A stretch of 64,000 nt of DNA from a bacterium (GCA_021790935.1 JAJYFL010000001.1:248001-312000), one strand, 5' to 3'; counted from the first letter of the stretch, positions 16,905 through 25,476 are shown. Numbers and translations are program-made. The notes: generated by a model not told the origin, from the letters alone.

Positions 16905-17378
16905 TCAGTAGTTTCTGTAGGCGTCGAGCACGCGCATGACGTACGCGCGCGTTTCGGCGAAGGGCGGAACGCCGTGGTACCGGTCTACGGCTCCCGGCCC
17001 GGCGTTGTATGCCGCGACCGCCAGCTTCACGTTGTTGCCGTAGCGAGCCAGGAGTGCGTGAAGGTACCGCGTGCCGCAATCGACGTTCTCTCGCGCGTCG
17101 AAGGGGTTGTCCAGGCCGCACGCCGCGGCGGTACCGGGCATCAGTTGCATCAGGCCTTCCGCGCCGGCCGAGCTGATGGCGCTCGGGTCGCCGGCAGATT
17201 CGGTCATTACGACGGCGTTGACCAAGCCCGCCGGTACGCCGTCGCGGGAGGAGGCGGCACCGACCAGCCGGGCAATCTCTTGGGGGGCGAGCGCGTGCGG
17301 GGCATAGGGCAGGTAGCCCGCACCCCCGCATCCGCAGAGTAGGCTCAAGAACGCCACCGTGCCCAGCAGCCTTTTCAT
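16905..17378 (-). CDS. Lytic transglycosylase lipoprotein (SLT domain)
   Basis: 157 residues. It cleaves the MurNAc-GlcNAc bond of peptidoglycan from an outer-membrane anchor. Type II signal peptide MKRLLGTVAFLSLLCGC, with lipid Cys at about 15. The SLT domain shows VVMTESAGDPSAISSAGAEG, in which the Glu (about 60) is catalytic, followed by GLMQLMPGTA and AVAAYNAGPGAVDRY, all diagnostic of the Slt70/MltC-E group. Its length is only the minimal catalytic core. It ends 6 bases before the palindromic repeat and is divergent from the TonB receptor gene. Confidence 0.93.
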   Translation of the reverse strand: MKRLLGTVAFLSLLCGCGGAGYLPYAPHALAPQEIARLVGAASSRDGVPAGLVNAVVMTESAGDPSAISSAGAEGLMQLMPGTAAACGLDNPFDARENVDCGTRYLHALLARYGNNVKLAVAAYNAGPGAVDRYHGVPPFAETRAYVMRVLDAYRNY

Positions 17379-17495
17379 CCTGGTCCCACCTTCTCTCTAC
17401 GCCCTCCAGTCGGCCTGCGCGCCTCGTCAAATGCTCGTCGGCGCCGCGTTCTGCCGTGGCAGGTAAGCCGGGGGGTCCCGCGTACCAGGTCCACG

Positions 17496-19802
17496 ATGCC
17501 ATTGATCGCCGCCAGCCTCACTTGTTGCCTTCTCACGGGTCACGTAAACGCGCCCTCCGGCCGCCCGCTCGGCGGCGCCCGCGTCGTCGTGCGCGGCACG
17601 GTCACCCGCTCGGCCGTCACCGGCGCAGCCGGCACCTTCGCTGTGCGGGTCGTTCCCGGGCGCTACGATCTCGATGCCCGCGCGAAAGGCTACGTGCCGA
17701 CCAGCGTCGGCCCGTTTCCGGTCCGGCGCTCCGAGCGGATCGAGGTGACGCTCGAGCCGCTCGACGCGCCGCAGCTGCGCGTCATCGGCAGCGTCCGGGT
17801 CGATGGGCGCCTCCAACCGGTCCGCGACGCCATCCCGACGGTGAACGTCACGCGCGCGCAGTTGCAGCGTGCCGGCATGGCGCGCGTCGTCGACGGCTTG
17901 AATCTGGTTCCGTCGGTGACGTTCGCGCGCCCGGACGGCGGGTCGTCGAGCACGTTCAGCACCGTCGCCTTGCGCGGTCCGGACCCATCGGAGACGCTGG
18001 TAGCGCTCGACGGGCAGATCCTCAACGACGGAAACACCGGGGACCTCGATCTCTCACGCTTCCCGGTTGCCGACTTCTCGAACCTCTCCGTGGTCGAGGG
18101 GCTCGGGCCGTTCGACGAGGAGGGGAGCAACACCATCGGCGGCGCGGTCGACTTGGTTTCGCTGCAGCCGACCCGTCTGCCGCACGACGCGTTCTCGGCG
18201 AGCGATGGTTCGTTCGGCCGCTCCGAGTTGTGGTACAACGCCACCGGGTCGCGCGGCAAGTTCGGCTACGCCTTCGGTCTGGACGATCAGCAAGAGCGCG
18301 GATACGTCAACCAGGACGTGGTGCTCTGCACCGGCGGTTTCGACCGCGCGAAGGCGCAGCCGTGCGCGGGCCCGGTGCCGGCCCACTTGGGCTCGGCCGT
18401 CGCGGCGCGTTCGCTGCTTGCGAATATGCGGTACGATTTCTCACAACGCGCCGACGTCGGACTGCGCATCTTCACGCTGGCCGACGCGCGCGACCAGAGC
18501 GGAGCGGTCAATACGCCCGCCGATCCCAACGCAGAGGGTGCCGGCGCCTACTTCGTCGGTCCGGGAAGTTCGAATATAGCGCAGCACATCCGTGCCTACG
18601 ACCTGCACGGCCGCGCGGCGCTCGGGGCCGGCTCGCTGATTGCCGACGCGAGCGTTTCGAACGACGATCTGGAACTGCTGGGCGGCGGCATCTCGCCCTA
18701 CGACATCTCGCACCGCGACAAGCGGCAGACGCTCTCGCTCTCGTGGGAGCGCTATCTCAGCGACGCCGAGCTGGCCTTCGGCGGATACGTTCGCGGCGAG
18801 TCGTTGACCGAGGCAGGCGTAGCAGGCGTGCAGTCGCAATCGATCGCATCGTATTTCGCGCGCGCCGGCATCCACCCCACGCGCAACCTTCGATTGCAGG
18901 CCGGCATCTACGCCTCGCACTACTCGACGTTCGGCTCGAACCTCGACGGGCGATTCGGCGCTTCGTACGACGTGGATCCGCGCACCGTCGTTCGCTTCGC
19001 CGCCGGCACGGGATTCCGCGCGCCGTTGTTGATCGAACGTTACGTCTTCCCGGTGAGTGCGCTGCCGCTCGATCAAAATTGCGTGGCGACCGGTCAAGGG
19101 AATCCGGCCGAACGTCCCGAGCACGCGACCGAGTACGAACTCGGGTACTCGCACACCTACGCATCGGATGCCAACCTCAACGTCTCGCTCTACCGCACGA
19201 ATCTGCGCGATCCGATCGAGACGTTCTATCCGCTCGGCGCTCGTTGCCCGGCTGCGAATCCACCGCCCGTCTCCTATCCCATCAACGTTGGAAACGTCGT
19301 ATACCAAGGTGCGGAGATCCGCTACGTACGCAACTTCCGCGATCTGCAAGTGACGGCGCGCTACGGCCTGAACGTTGCCTATCCGCTCGATCTTCCGGCA
19401 TCGGTAAGCAACCCCACCTCCGGCGGCAACCTCGTCGCGAACCAGCAGTTCTTGAACATTCCTCAGCAGGTCGCTTCGCTGCAGTTGAATTGGATGCAGG
19501 GCGCTTGGCACGCCGCGCTCGATACGGTGATGCGCGGCAAGAACAACGAACTCAACCAGGGCCCGTACGCGACGGTCGACGCGGCAGCCGGCCGCGAGTT
19601 CGGCCGCACCGACGTGACGCTCGCCGCAACGAACCTCACCAATGCGGTCGCCGGCAAGTTCACGCTGCCCGGGCTCGGCGCCCCGTATCGCGGCGTCGTC
19701 GGCGTGGGCGGGAGCGGCGCACCGCTCTATGGTTCGCTACCGACCGACGCGTTCTTCGTGGAACCGCTCGGCCTGCGGCTCATCGTGACGGTACGCGGAT
19801 AG
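17496..19802 (+). CDS. TonB-dependent receptor with carboxypeptidase-regulatory-like domain
   Basis: 768 residues. An outer-membrane gated barrel that imports a scarce nutrient using TonB energy. After a short export signal comes a CarboxypepD_reg-like domain (GHVNAPSGRPLGGARVVV, about 15-90), a plug domain (about 110-225: GMARVVDGLNLVPSV, VALRGPDPSETLVALDGQ, GPFDEEGSNTIGGAVDLVS) and a 22-strand-type barrel to the end, finishing in LRLIVTVRG. The substrate cannot be told. YgiD dioxygenase follows 4 bases later, suggesting a joint transcript. No TonB box was confidently identified. Confidence 0.9.
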   Translation: MPLIAASLTCCLLTGHVNAPSGRPLGGARVVVRGTVTRSAVTGAAGTFAVRVVPGRYDLDARAKGYVPTSVGPFPVRRSERIEVTLEPLDAPQLRVIGSVRVDGRLQPVRDAIPTVNVTRAQLQRAGMARVVDGLNLVPSVTFARPDGGSSSTFSTVALRGPDPSETLVALDGQILNDGNTGDLDLSRFPVADFSNLSVVEGLGPFDEEGSNTIGGAVDLVSLQPTRLPHDAFSASDGSFGRSELWYNATGSRGKFGYAFGLDDQQERGYVNQDVVLCTGGFDRAKAQPCAGPVPAHLGSAVAARSLLANMRYDFSQRADVGLRIFTLADARDQSGAVNTPADPNAEGAGAYFVGPGSSNIAQHIRAYDLHGRAALGAGSLIADASVSNDDLELLGGGISPYDISHRDKRQTLSLSWERYLSDAELAFGGYVRGESLTEAGVAGVQSQSIASYFARAGIHPTRNLRLQAGIYASHYSTFGSNLDGRFGASYDVDPRTVVRFAAGTGFRAPLLIERYVFPVSALPLDQNCVATGQGNPAERPEHATEYELGYSHTYASDANLNVSLYRTNLRDPIETFYPLGARCPAANPPPVSYPINVGNVVYQGAEIRYVRNFRDLQVTARYGLNVAYPLDLPASVSNPTSGGNLVANQQFLNIPQQVASLQLNWMQGAWHAALDTVMRGKNNELNQGPYATVDAAAGREFGRTDVTLAATNLTNAVAGKFTLPGLGAPYRGVVGVGGSGAPLYGSLPTDAFFVEPLGLRLIVTVRG

Positions 19803-19806
19803 AAAA

Positions 19807-20592
19807 GTGCGCAGCGCTGCGATGCCGGTTCTGTTCTTCGGCCACGGGAATCCGATGAACGCGATTACCGAAAACACGTACGCGAAGAAGTGGAATGCGA
19901 TCGGGCGCGGGTTGCCCAAACCCACTGCGGTGCTTGCCGTTTCCGCACACTGGTACGTCGACCACACCGCGGTGACGGTCTCGCCGGCTCCGCGCACCAT
20001 CCACGATTTCGGCGGTTTTCCGCGCGAATTGTACGAAGTGCAGTACCCGGCGCCCGGCGACCCGCGGCTTGCCGAGCGGGTGCGCGATCTGCTGGCGCCC
20101 GCCGTGCCGGTCGCATTAGACGAGCGCTGGGGGATCGACCACGGCACGTGGTCGGTGCTCGTTCACCTCTTTCCCGATGCCGGCGTGCCGGTGGTGCAAC
20201 TCAGTATCGACGAGAGGAAGCCGCCGCAGGTTCACTACGAGGTCGGGAAGCGGCTTGGCGCTCTGCGCGACGAGGGCGTCCTGGTAATCGGCAGCGGGAA
20301 CGTCGTGCACAACCTCCATGCGTTTGCCTGGGGGCGGCATGCTGTGGAACCATACGACTGGGCGGTGCGCTTCGAGAGCCGGGTTCGCGAGTTGCTGCTC
20401 GCGCGCGACGACGCGCCGCTGCTCGACTATCCGTCCCTCGGAGAGGACGCGCAGCTCTCGGTGCCCACGCCGGATCACTATCTGCCGCTGCTCTACGTCC
20501 TCGGGGCACGCCGCGAGAGCGATACGATTACGTTTCCGGTCGAAGGCGTCGACGGCGGATCGATCTCGATGCTCGCCGTCGACCTGCGATAG
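19807..20592 (+). CDS. ygiD: LigB-type dioxygenase, YgiD/DODA family
   Basis: 261 residues (256 if the ATG at 19822 is used instead of GTG). A class III extradiol ring-cleavage-type enzyme; E. coli YgiD opens L-DOPA. Putative zinc ligands are seen: His in FFGHGNPMNAI, His in SAHWYVDHTAV, His in GNVVHNLHAFAW and His in TPDHYLPLLYVLG, and the family stretch IHDFGGFPRELYEVQYPAPG is present. Natural substrate in this organism is unknown. It is 4 bases after the TonB receptor. Confidence 0.88.
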   Translation: MRSAAMPVLFFGHGNPMNAITENTYAKKWNAIGRGLPKPTAVLAVSAHWYVDHTAVTVSPAPRTIHDFGGFPRELYEVQYPAPGDPRLAERVRDLLAPAVPVALDERWGIDHGTWSVLVHLFPDAGVPVVQLSIDERKPPQVHYEVGKRLGALRDEGVLVIGSGNVVHNLHAFAWGRHAVEPYDWAVRFESRVRELLLARDDAPLLDYPSLGEDAQLSVPTPDHYLPLLYVLGARRESDTITFPVEGVDGGSISMLAVDLR

Positions 20593-20668
20593 CGCGCAGT
20601 CTTTGCGGCACCGCCGCTAGACCGCTGCGTCGACGCTCAAGCGCACGTCCGGAAGCGCGTCTGCAGTA
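20587..20668 (-). pseudogene. Duplicated 3' end of the Uma2 gene (remnant)
   Basis: Bases 20603-20659 are identical to 21894-21950, the last codons and downstream flank of the Uma2 gene, and the match continues with one mismatch to 20668. Weaker similarity extends left to 20587. Only about the last 20 codons (LPDVRLSVDAAV-like end and TAG) are present, so it is a dead copy. Together with the intact copy it forms direct repeats around a 1.2-kb segment holding one secreted-protein gene. Confidence 0.8.
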
Positions 20669-20724
20669 GCGGCCTCCTTCTTGCCACAAGCCCACACGGT
20701 GAATGTCGATGGACGGGAGTCGCC

Positions 20725-21393
20725 TTAGCGTCCAGACTTACTGTGCATGAGCACGAGCGAGATGTTGTCCGCCGACCCGTCGTTGTACGTTCCTTCATAC
20801 CGCGTGATCACGATTGTGACGTCGGCGCGCGTTGCATCCTTCGGGGCAACGCCTGATCGCGATCGATACAGGAGACCGGTGACGTCGTGGCGTTCCTGCG
20901 GCGTGACCGGACCGAGTGTGACGCTTCCAACGCTGTGGCCATGCGCATTCAAAAACGTGACGGTCGCTGTGGCGTGGTCGTCCTGGTTCTCCCAGCCTCC
21001 GAGCCACGCTGAGAACGTGTAGCGGCACGCTCCCTCCCGAATCGCGGCAGCTGATTCAAGCAGGGAGATTGACTGCGTCGCGGTCGATCGCGGGGCGTTG
21101 CCGCCTTCGAAATCATTCCTTCCCCGGTTCCGTGGTCCAGGGGAATGCTTGTCAGGGAAACCACCGGGGATCCCGTACCGTACCGCCGTGAACTGTCCGG
21201 TCGTTCTCCAGTCTGCCGGCCTGACGATCTGCGTGTCACTCGCGGCTCCGGTGTTAGCCTCCGCATTGCCATTACGCACCAGGTTTCGTCCGAACTGGCT
21301 CGCGGTAGCCGTTGGTGCGTGAACCGCCGCGGTCGTTGCCAATAGGAGCATTACACCGGCTACGATCGCTCCTAATTTGAGGGAATTCGTCAT
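20725..21393 (-). CDS. Secreted protein with NDGSADNISL motif (jelly-roll-like)
   Basis: 222 residues. N-terminal signal peptide (LGAIVAGVMLLLATTAAVHA). The mature protein reads like a carbohydrate-binding-module-type beta-sandwich: NLVRNGNAEANTGA at its start, PADWRTTGQFTAVRYG, then FSAWLGGWENQDDHATATVTF, LGPVTPQERHDVT and a terminal NDGSADNISLVL, a pattern common to many secreted bacterial proteins. Function unknown. It lies between two copies of the Uma2 3' end and so may have been brought in with that segment. Confidence 0.75.
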   Translation of the reverse strand: MTNSLKLGAIVAGVMLLLATTAAVHAPTATASQFGRNLVRNGNAEANTGAASDTQIVRPADWRTTGQFTAVRYGIPGGFPDKHSPGPRNRGRNDFEGGNAPRSTATQSISLLESAAAIREGACRYTFSAWLGGWENQDDHATATVTFLNAHGHSVGSVTLGPVTPQERHDVTGLLYRSRSGVAPKDATRADVTIVITRYEGTYNDGSADNISLVLMHSKSGR

Positions 21394-21907
21394 CGTTACT
21401 CCATCCTTCTCATCGATGCGTCTTGGCTAATGTACGTGCCCATGGGATGCGGGACACGCGGGCGCAGCACCGCTTGCGCTTGCAGTCATGCCGCATAGCG
21501 CGAAGCTCGCCATAATGAACGGCGTACCTGATTTTGTCACTTGTTACACGCGGCCGTGGCTGCGGCTGTAGAGAAGTACTTTTCGAACGCGAGTTTCGTC
21601 CGGCGCGCGCCCAGCATGTGATCACCCAAAACCAGTATGCTCATATAATCCGTGTCCATGACGCAATACGCGTGCATCAGCGGCGAACGGCATCGAGCGG
21701 TCTTCTCCCTAGCTCGTGCCACCGCGATGTTGTGCGCAGCCGCTCTTGCCAGTACTTCCGATGGATGGCCGTTCTTGGGCACACCGCAGGCGCCCTGCCG
21801 TAGCCGGCATTCCCCGTGCGGCCCAGCGGCTCGCAAAGGAGCGCCACATGGCGAATCCCGGCTGAGATGAATTACTACGATAGAGCGCGGTTCTTGCGGC
21901 ACCGCCG
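21394..21907. other. Region without a confident gene
   Basis: About 510 bases between the secreted protein and the Uma2 gene. A minus-strand frame ending at 21537 codes a stretch (MHAYCVMDTDYMSILVLGDH and on to ACNK) that reads somewhat like protein but has no acceptable start, ribosome site or family. It may be a gene remnant. The last 14 bases begin the repeat shared with 20603. Confidence 0.4.
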
Positions 21908-22465
21908 CTAGACCGCTGCGTCGACGCTCAAGCGCACGTCCGGAAGCGCGCCTGCAGTAAAGGTCTCGCCGCGCCGGAAGAGACGCGTCTTCGCATAGAC
22001 GCCGTTCCTCGGATCGCTGTGGCACTCGATGGTAGCGTCGGCGATCTCCACGATCCGCGCCTCGCGAATGCCCGCCGCCGCGTAGATGGGCAGCTTCACC
22101 TTACGATCGAAGTCGAGCGACGACTCGGAGACTTCGATAGCCAGCAGCACGTCGTCGGGTCTTGGATGGGCGCCTGCGTAGAAGTCCTCGCACGGTCGCA
22201 GGATCGCCAGATCCGGTTCGGGACAGGAATCCGGCGGTAACGCCACCGGTCCTTGCACGCGAACGATTGCGCGATCGCCCAGCGCCAGTGAAAAGAAGCG
22301 GTTTAGCTTGTCCACGCAGGCCCCGTGGCGCGACCCGATCGTCATTTTCTCGATGATCTCTCCGGCGAGGAGTTCGACGCGGTCGTCGGAGGTCAGAATC
22401 CCCCGCGCGAGCATCTCTTCGTACTCATCGAGCGTGAAACGATGGTGCCGCAAGGGCGCAGCCAT
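21908..22465 (-). CDS. Uma2 family endonuclease-like protein
   Basis: 185 residues from the ATG at 22465 (MAAPLRHHRFTLDEYEEMLA), the typical family start. Uma2 proteins have a PD-(D/E)XK nuclease fold and are abundant in cyanobacteria and other multicellular or soil bacteria; their role is not settled. Visible signatures: DDRVELLAGEIIEKMTIGS (Glu near 32-36), CPEPDLAIL (the Asp of PD), and LLAIEVSESSLDFDRKVKLP with E-V and D-x-x-x-K. The 3' end is duplicated at 20.6 kb. It lies in the accessory region and is preceded by a small frame on the same strand. Confidence 0.88.
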   Translation of the reverse strand: MAAPLRHHRFTLDEYEEMLARGILTSDDRVELLAGEIIEKMTIGSRHGACVDKLNRFFSLALGDRAIVRVQGPVALPPDSCPEPDLAILRPCEDFYAGAHPRPDDVLLAIEVSESSLDFDRKVKLPIYAAAGIREARIVEIADATIECHSDPRNGVYAKTRLFRRGETFTAGALPDVRLSVDAAV

Positions 22466-22491
22466 GGTATCAAACTGATTCGACAGCGTCT

Positions 22492-22731
22492 TCACCTCCT
22501 CCCATCCCACCATCGCTCGAACTCGTCGAGCTGCGCCAACGCATCGCAGGCATCGTAAACCCGCGCCAACGGAGGCGGCCCGCTTCGAAGCGCCCGGAAT
22601 CCTGAAATGCAAATATCATCGCGTCCCTTTACCCGGAAGGTTACAGAAATGTAGGGGCCCAATGGCAAGAAAGCCCGCTTCGCACGAGAAGAACTAGGCA
22701 TGACGCCGTTCCTTATCGTCGGAGTGCTCAT
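22492..22731 (-). CDS. Possible small protein upstream of Uma2
   Basis: 79 residues, ending 26 bases before the Uma2 start, with GGAGGAGG over its stop codon. It reads SVTFRVKGRDDICISGFRAL and ends LAQLDEFERWWDGRR. The charged, tryptophan-containing C-terminus looks protein-like, but there is no recognised family. Its 5' end overlaps the frameshifted membrane-protein gene on the other strand by 32 bases, so the true start may be the internal Met at residue 11. Confidence 0.4.
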   Translation of the reverse strand: MSTPTIRNGVMPSSSRAKRAFLPLGPYISVTFRVKGRDDICISGFRALRSGPPPLARVYDACDALAQLDEFERWWDGRR

Positions 22732-22875
22732 GCTCGTACCGGCGTTTCAGATGGGGATGTCACGCACCCGCGCGCAGCGGCTCCAGGTCCGTCTGCCTGG
22801 TGGTTGTTGGCAGGTGGGACGTTATTTATGCTGCTCGTCCTTGCGATGAGGGTGCTTCGCATGAGCATCGATTAG
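22700..22875 (+). pseudogene. Frameshifted two-helix membrane protein
   Basis: From ATG 22700 the frame encodes MTPFLIVGVLMLVPAFQMGM and the basic loop SRTRAQRLQ, then runs into non-membrane sequence and a stop. In another frame from about 22785 the DNA encodes SAWWLLAGGTLFMLLVLAMR and ends RVLRMSID at 22875, clearly a second membrane helix. A single indel around 22780-22795 would join them into a protein of about 58 residues. Either a recent mutation or a sequencing error explains it. Confidence 0.55.
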
Positions 22876-22888
22876 CCGAGGGGACGCG

Positions 22889-23146
22889 TTGTTGATGTCA
22901 CAAGGGATCCTGGCCTACGTGCTTTTTGCGTGCTTTGTGGCGGGCCTCGCGTTTAATTTTGGGTGGATGGCAGCGCGGAGGGAAGCAAAGCCTATTAGAA
23001 TGCTTACTTCTTTGGGTCTGGCCGTTCCGGGGGTGGTTTTTGTGGCTGCGGCCTATGCCCATTCGTTCGGACTGGCATTCGTCGGCCTCTTATTGATCGC
23101 GATTGTGGAGATTGTGCTCTCTTGGTTGCCGTCAGCCGGCCGATGA
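22889..23146 (+). CDS. Small integral membrane protein, unknown
   Basis: 83-85 residues with three predicted membrane helices (ILAYVLFACFVAGLAFNFG, LGLAVPGVVFVAAAYAHSF and FVGLLLIAIVEIVLSWL). Starts are TTG 22889, TTG 22892 or ATG 22895; GAGGGG at 22878-22883 best suits the TTG codons. It follows the frameshifted two-helix gene by 13 bases, and the two were probably a pair of small membrane proteins in one transcript. No family recognised. Confidence 0.6.
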   Translation: MLMSQGILAYVLFACFVAGLAFNFGWMAARREAKPIRMLTSLGLAVPGVVFVAAAYAHSFGLAFVGLLLIAIVEIVLSWLPSAGR

Positions 23147-23373
23147 GAAGGTTCACTTTCCATCCGATGGGCGCACGATCATCGGTTCATGCAAGAATGG
23201 TGGTCCTGAATGACGCCGAGTTCGCGGCAGCGGGTCGCAGCCCTATAATGCTGTAAAAAGGTGGAGACCACCGCCGATTTTCGGAAAGGGTTTTTTTTGC
23301 ACAAAAAATCTCACCGAATCGCAAGTCTTCTCGACCCGCAGCGGGCGAAGTCATCACATATCAAGCTGTCCGA
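23147..23373. other. Intergenic region with a promoter-like TATAAT, hairpin and T-run
   Basis: A perfect TATAAT at 23244-23249 (weak -35 TTCGCG, 17 bases upstream) is followed by a GGTGG-AGA-CCACC hairpin (23260-23272) and a run of eight T (23291-23298). A very short transcript could be made here. No protein-coding frame is supported. Confidence 0.3.
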
Positions 23374-23843
23374 TTAACCGGGGCCACCTCTCGCATCGCG
23401 GCCGAGCTTGCGTCCTCGCCGAGTTGGAAACAGCGGCGTTGCCGGCTCACCCGTACGCTCGGTGATCCAGATGCGTAGTGCGGCAACGCTGGCGGCCGTG
23501 AGCGGAGTGATACGAGCTTTGCGGCCCTGGCCGTGACAGCGGACATGCACGCTGGTGCCGAGGTGCACATCGTTGCAGGTCAAACCAATCAGTTCGGAGG
23601 TGCGCAGCCCGGTTTGAATCGCAACCAACAGCAAGGCACGATCCCTGCGCCCGGTCCAGGTGCGGCGGTCGGGAACAGCAGGGAGCGCGCTTACTTCGTC
23701 GTCGGTGAGAGAGGTGACCAATGCGCGGTCGAAACGCTTGGGCGGGAACTCCAGCACGCGTTGGATACTCTCAGCGTGCTGGGGATGCTACAATGCCGAG
23801 TAGCGGAACGGAGCGTGAATGGCTGCCAGACGAGTGCAAAATT
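23374..23843 (-). pseudogene. Tyrosine recombinase (integrase) pseudogene
   Basis: Central part of a phage-type integrase. LTDDEVSALPAVPDRRTWTG leads to the first catalytic Arg in AIQTGLRTSELIGL, then the Lys region GQGRKARITPLTAASVAALR. It is broken at both ends. Upstream, the homologous frame continues as TRLAAIHAPFRYSAL, then an in-frame TAG and HPQHAESIQRVLEF. Downstream it ends in RGRKLGRDARGGPG and a stop before the H-x-x-R and Tyr boxes. Thus no active recombinase. It marks past integration in the accessory region next to the cell-wall cluster. Confidence 0.82.
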
Positions 23844-23962
23844 ATAACGCTTACGTGTCCCACAGGTCGCCAAGCAAAACCAAGCCGTTGGCAGCTCAGT
23901 CTATGCGAAAGCGGTGCAGGAAAAGCAGCGGGAATGTCCCCAAAGCCAGGGAAGTCTTCACG

Positions 23963-24820
23963 ATGTCGTCCGCTCCCTTCGCACCTCGTGCACTCGCTGT
24001 CACGTTGCTATGTACATTCGTTAGCGCAAGCCGCTTAACGGGCATCGCAGACGCGCAACCTTCCGCCCCCAGCGCAACCGCATTACCATCGCCGGGCAGT
24101 ACCGTTGCGCTTGGCACGATCGAGGCGAAGTCCGTCCTTGCGATGAGGGCGCAGGGGTCGTCGCCGCTCATCTCATACAATGAGACCTTCATCCCGAAGG
24201 GTCTGGGGCTACGAATTCTCCAAGTCCACGGAAAGACCGTCGTCCACCTCGCGTTTTCGTCGGCTACAACACCGCAGACCTTTCAGGTTACGCAGCATGC
24301 CGGGTGGAATACTACCGCTATCCTTGATACGCGCTCAAAGCAACGCTATGTCGCACAACGCCCATTTTGGTCCGCAGTGTGGTCAACGGTTCATCACAGT
24401 AAACCGACCGCTTCGCCATCACCGGCTCAAACAACGGTGCTCCTTAGCGTCAGGAAGAAGATGATCGGCGACCTTCTTGCCACGAGCGACAAGGACTATA
24501 CCGTCTCATTCGCTGGAACGCAGACTCTCGTCGGATCGCCAGTATACCACCTTCACTTCATCGCGCGGCACGACGCCGCCGCGCATCCCCTTACCGACGT
24601 TTTTATCGATACGCATTCGTATCTGGTCCGCAGAGCCGTCGCAGCCTTCAGCGAAAGCACCCCCGCCAGCGTGACGGGCACCCTCACGTTAAACTTCGGC
24701 CAAGTCGCCGGTTTTTGGTTGGTTAATTCCGGCAAGGTAGCCGCTACCGTACACGCGTTCTTTCGACAAGTCTCCGGGAGCGCGGCATTTTCGGTCTCGC
24801 GCGTCCGCACGCACGGCTAA
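23963..24820 (+). CDS. Secreted LolA-like fold protein, unknown function
   Basis: 285 residues from the ATG at 23963; longer upstream in-frame sequence overlaps the integrase remnant and is not protein-like. A signal peptide (LAVTLLCTFVSASRLTGIADA) precedes a domain resembling the outer-membrane lipoprotein-carrier/RseB-type half-barrel: YNETFIPKGLGLRILQVHGK, DTRSKQRYVAQRPFWS, YTVSFAGTQTLVGSPVYHLH and DTHSYLVRRAVAAF, i.e. repeated strand pairs ending in a lipid-binding-type groove. The LolA comparison is by pattern only. It has a Ser/Pro-rich spacer near residue 140. Confidence 0.65.
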   Translation: MSSAPFAPRALAVTLLCTFVSASRLTGIADAQPSAPSATALPSPGSTVALGTIEAKSVLAMRAQGSSPLISYNETFIPKGLGLRILQVHGKTVVHLAFSSATTPQTFQVTQHAGWNTTAILDTRSKQRYVAQRPFWSAVWSTVHHSKPTASPSPAQTTVLLSVRKKMIGDLLATSDKDYTVSFAGTQTLVGSPVYHLHFIARHDAAAHPLTDVFIDTHSYLVRRAVAAFSESTPASVTGTLTLNFGQVAGFWLVNSGKVAATVHAFFRQVSGSAAFSVSRVRTHG

Positions 24821-24849
24821 ATGGCACAATGTTCTCACGGGCTGTTCCT

Positions 24850-25350
24850 ATGACGGCCCGTGATTGCTTTGATGCCATGTATCGCGCGATCAACACCAGC
24901 CTCGCCTATCGCGCCGTCGTGCGCGCATCGGCAACGGGGCTGCCTGCGGCTTGCGCCTGCGCCGTCATGTGCATCGACGCGCTCATGTTCATCGACGCAG
25001 CGGCCGCCGCGACGGAGATTCGCCGGCTGCTGCAGCCAGGCGGCACCTTCATCGCAACAGCGGCTGAGTCGCTCGGCGAAGCGCTTCTCCCGACGCTGGT
25101 GGCCGACTATCGCCCGATCTTTGAAGAGGTTGGCTTTAGGACGCTGCGTCATGAAGAACTTGCCGGCCACGATGCACAGAAGCTCGCGCTCTATCACGCG
25201 TTAGAGAAGCATGCCGATGCCTTGCGTGCCGAAATCGGCGATGCGGCCGAGCGTCTCCTCGCGGAAGCGCGCAACGGCTTAGAGCGCGCCGCCCACAACA
25301 CGCGGCGCGTGCGCGAGGTACTGTTCATTGCCGAACGCGCCGATGTTTAG
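24850..25350 (+). pseudogene. SAM-dependent methyltransferase remnant with internal deletion
   Basis: The frame begins DCFDAMYRAINTSLAYRAVV, like the first helix of a class I methyltransferase, then jumps directly to SATGLPAACACAVMCIDALM, the strand-4 region, and continues normally through RRLLQPGGTFIATAAESLG to the end. The SAM-binding glycine motif (D-x-G-x-G) that should lie between is absent. So about 100 residues appear deleted in frame and the product cannot bind SAM in the usual way. It may still be translated from 24829 or 24850. Confidence 0.6.
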
Positions 25351-25447
25351 GCGGTAGAGCACAGCCCCGCAATCGAGGGTCAGGTTCAGGGCAGCAACTG
25401 GGACGGGGCTAGCCCGGTCGGGCCTGAGCTAGGATCCACAGCGGCCC

Positions 25448-25476
25448 TTGCGCTGGCCCCTCCCCGGGCGTATAGT
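25448..25476 (+). promoter_or_regulatory. Promoter of the dcw operon
   Basis: TTGCGC (25448-25453), a 17-base spacer and TATAGT (25471-25476). The -10 box abuts the first MraZ repeat, so MraZ binding would block RNA polymerase. Confidence 0.6.

Noticed and set aside
21537-22025. A 162-codon minus-strand frame overlapping the Uma2 3' end
   Set aside because: More than half of it is antiparallel or shifted reading of other DNA; no ribosome site or family. At most a remnant near 21537-21680.
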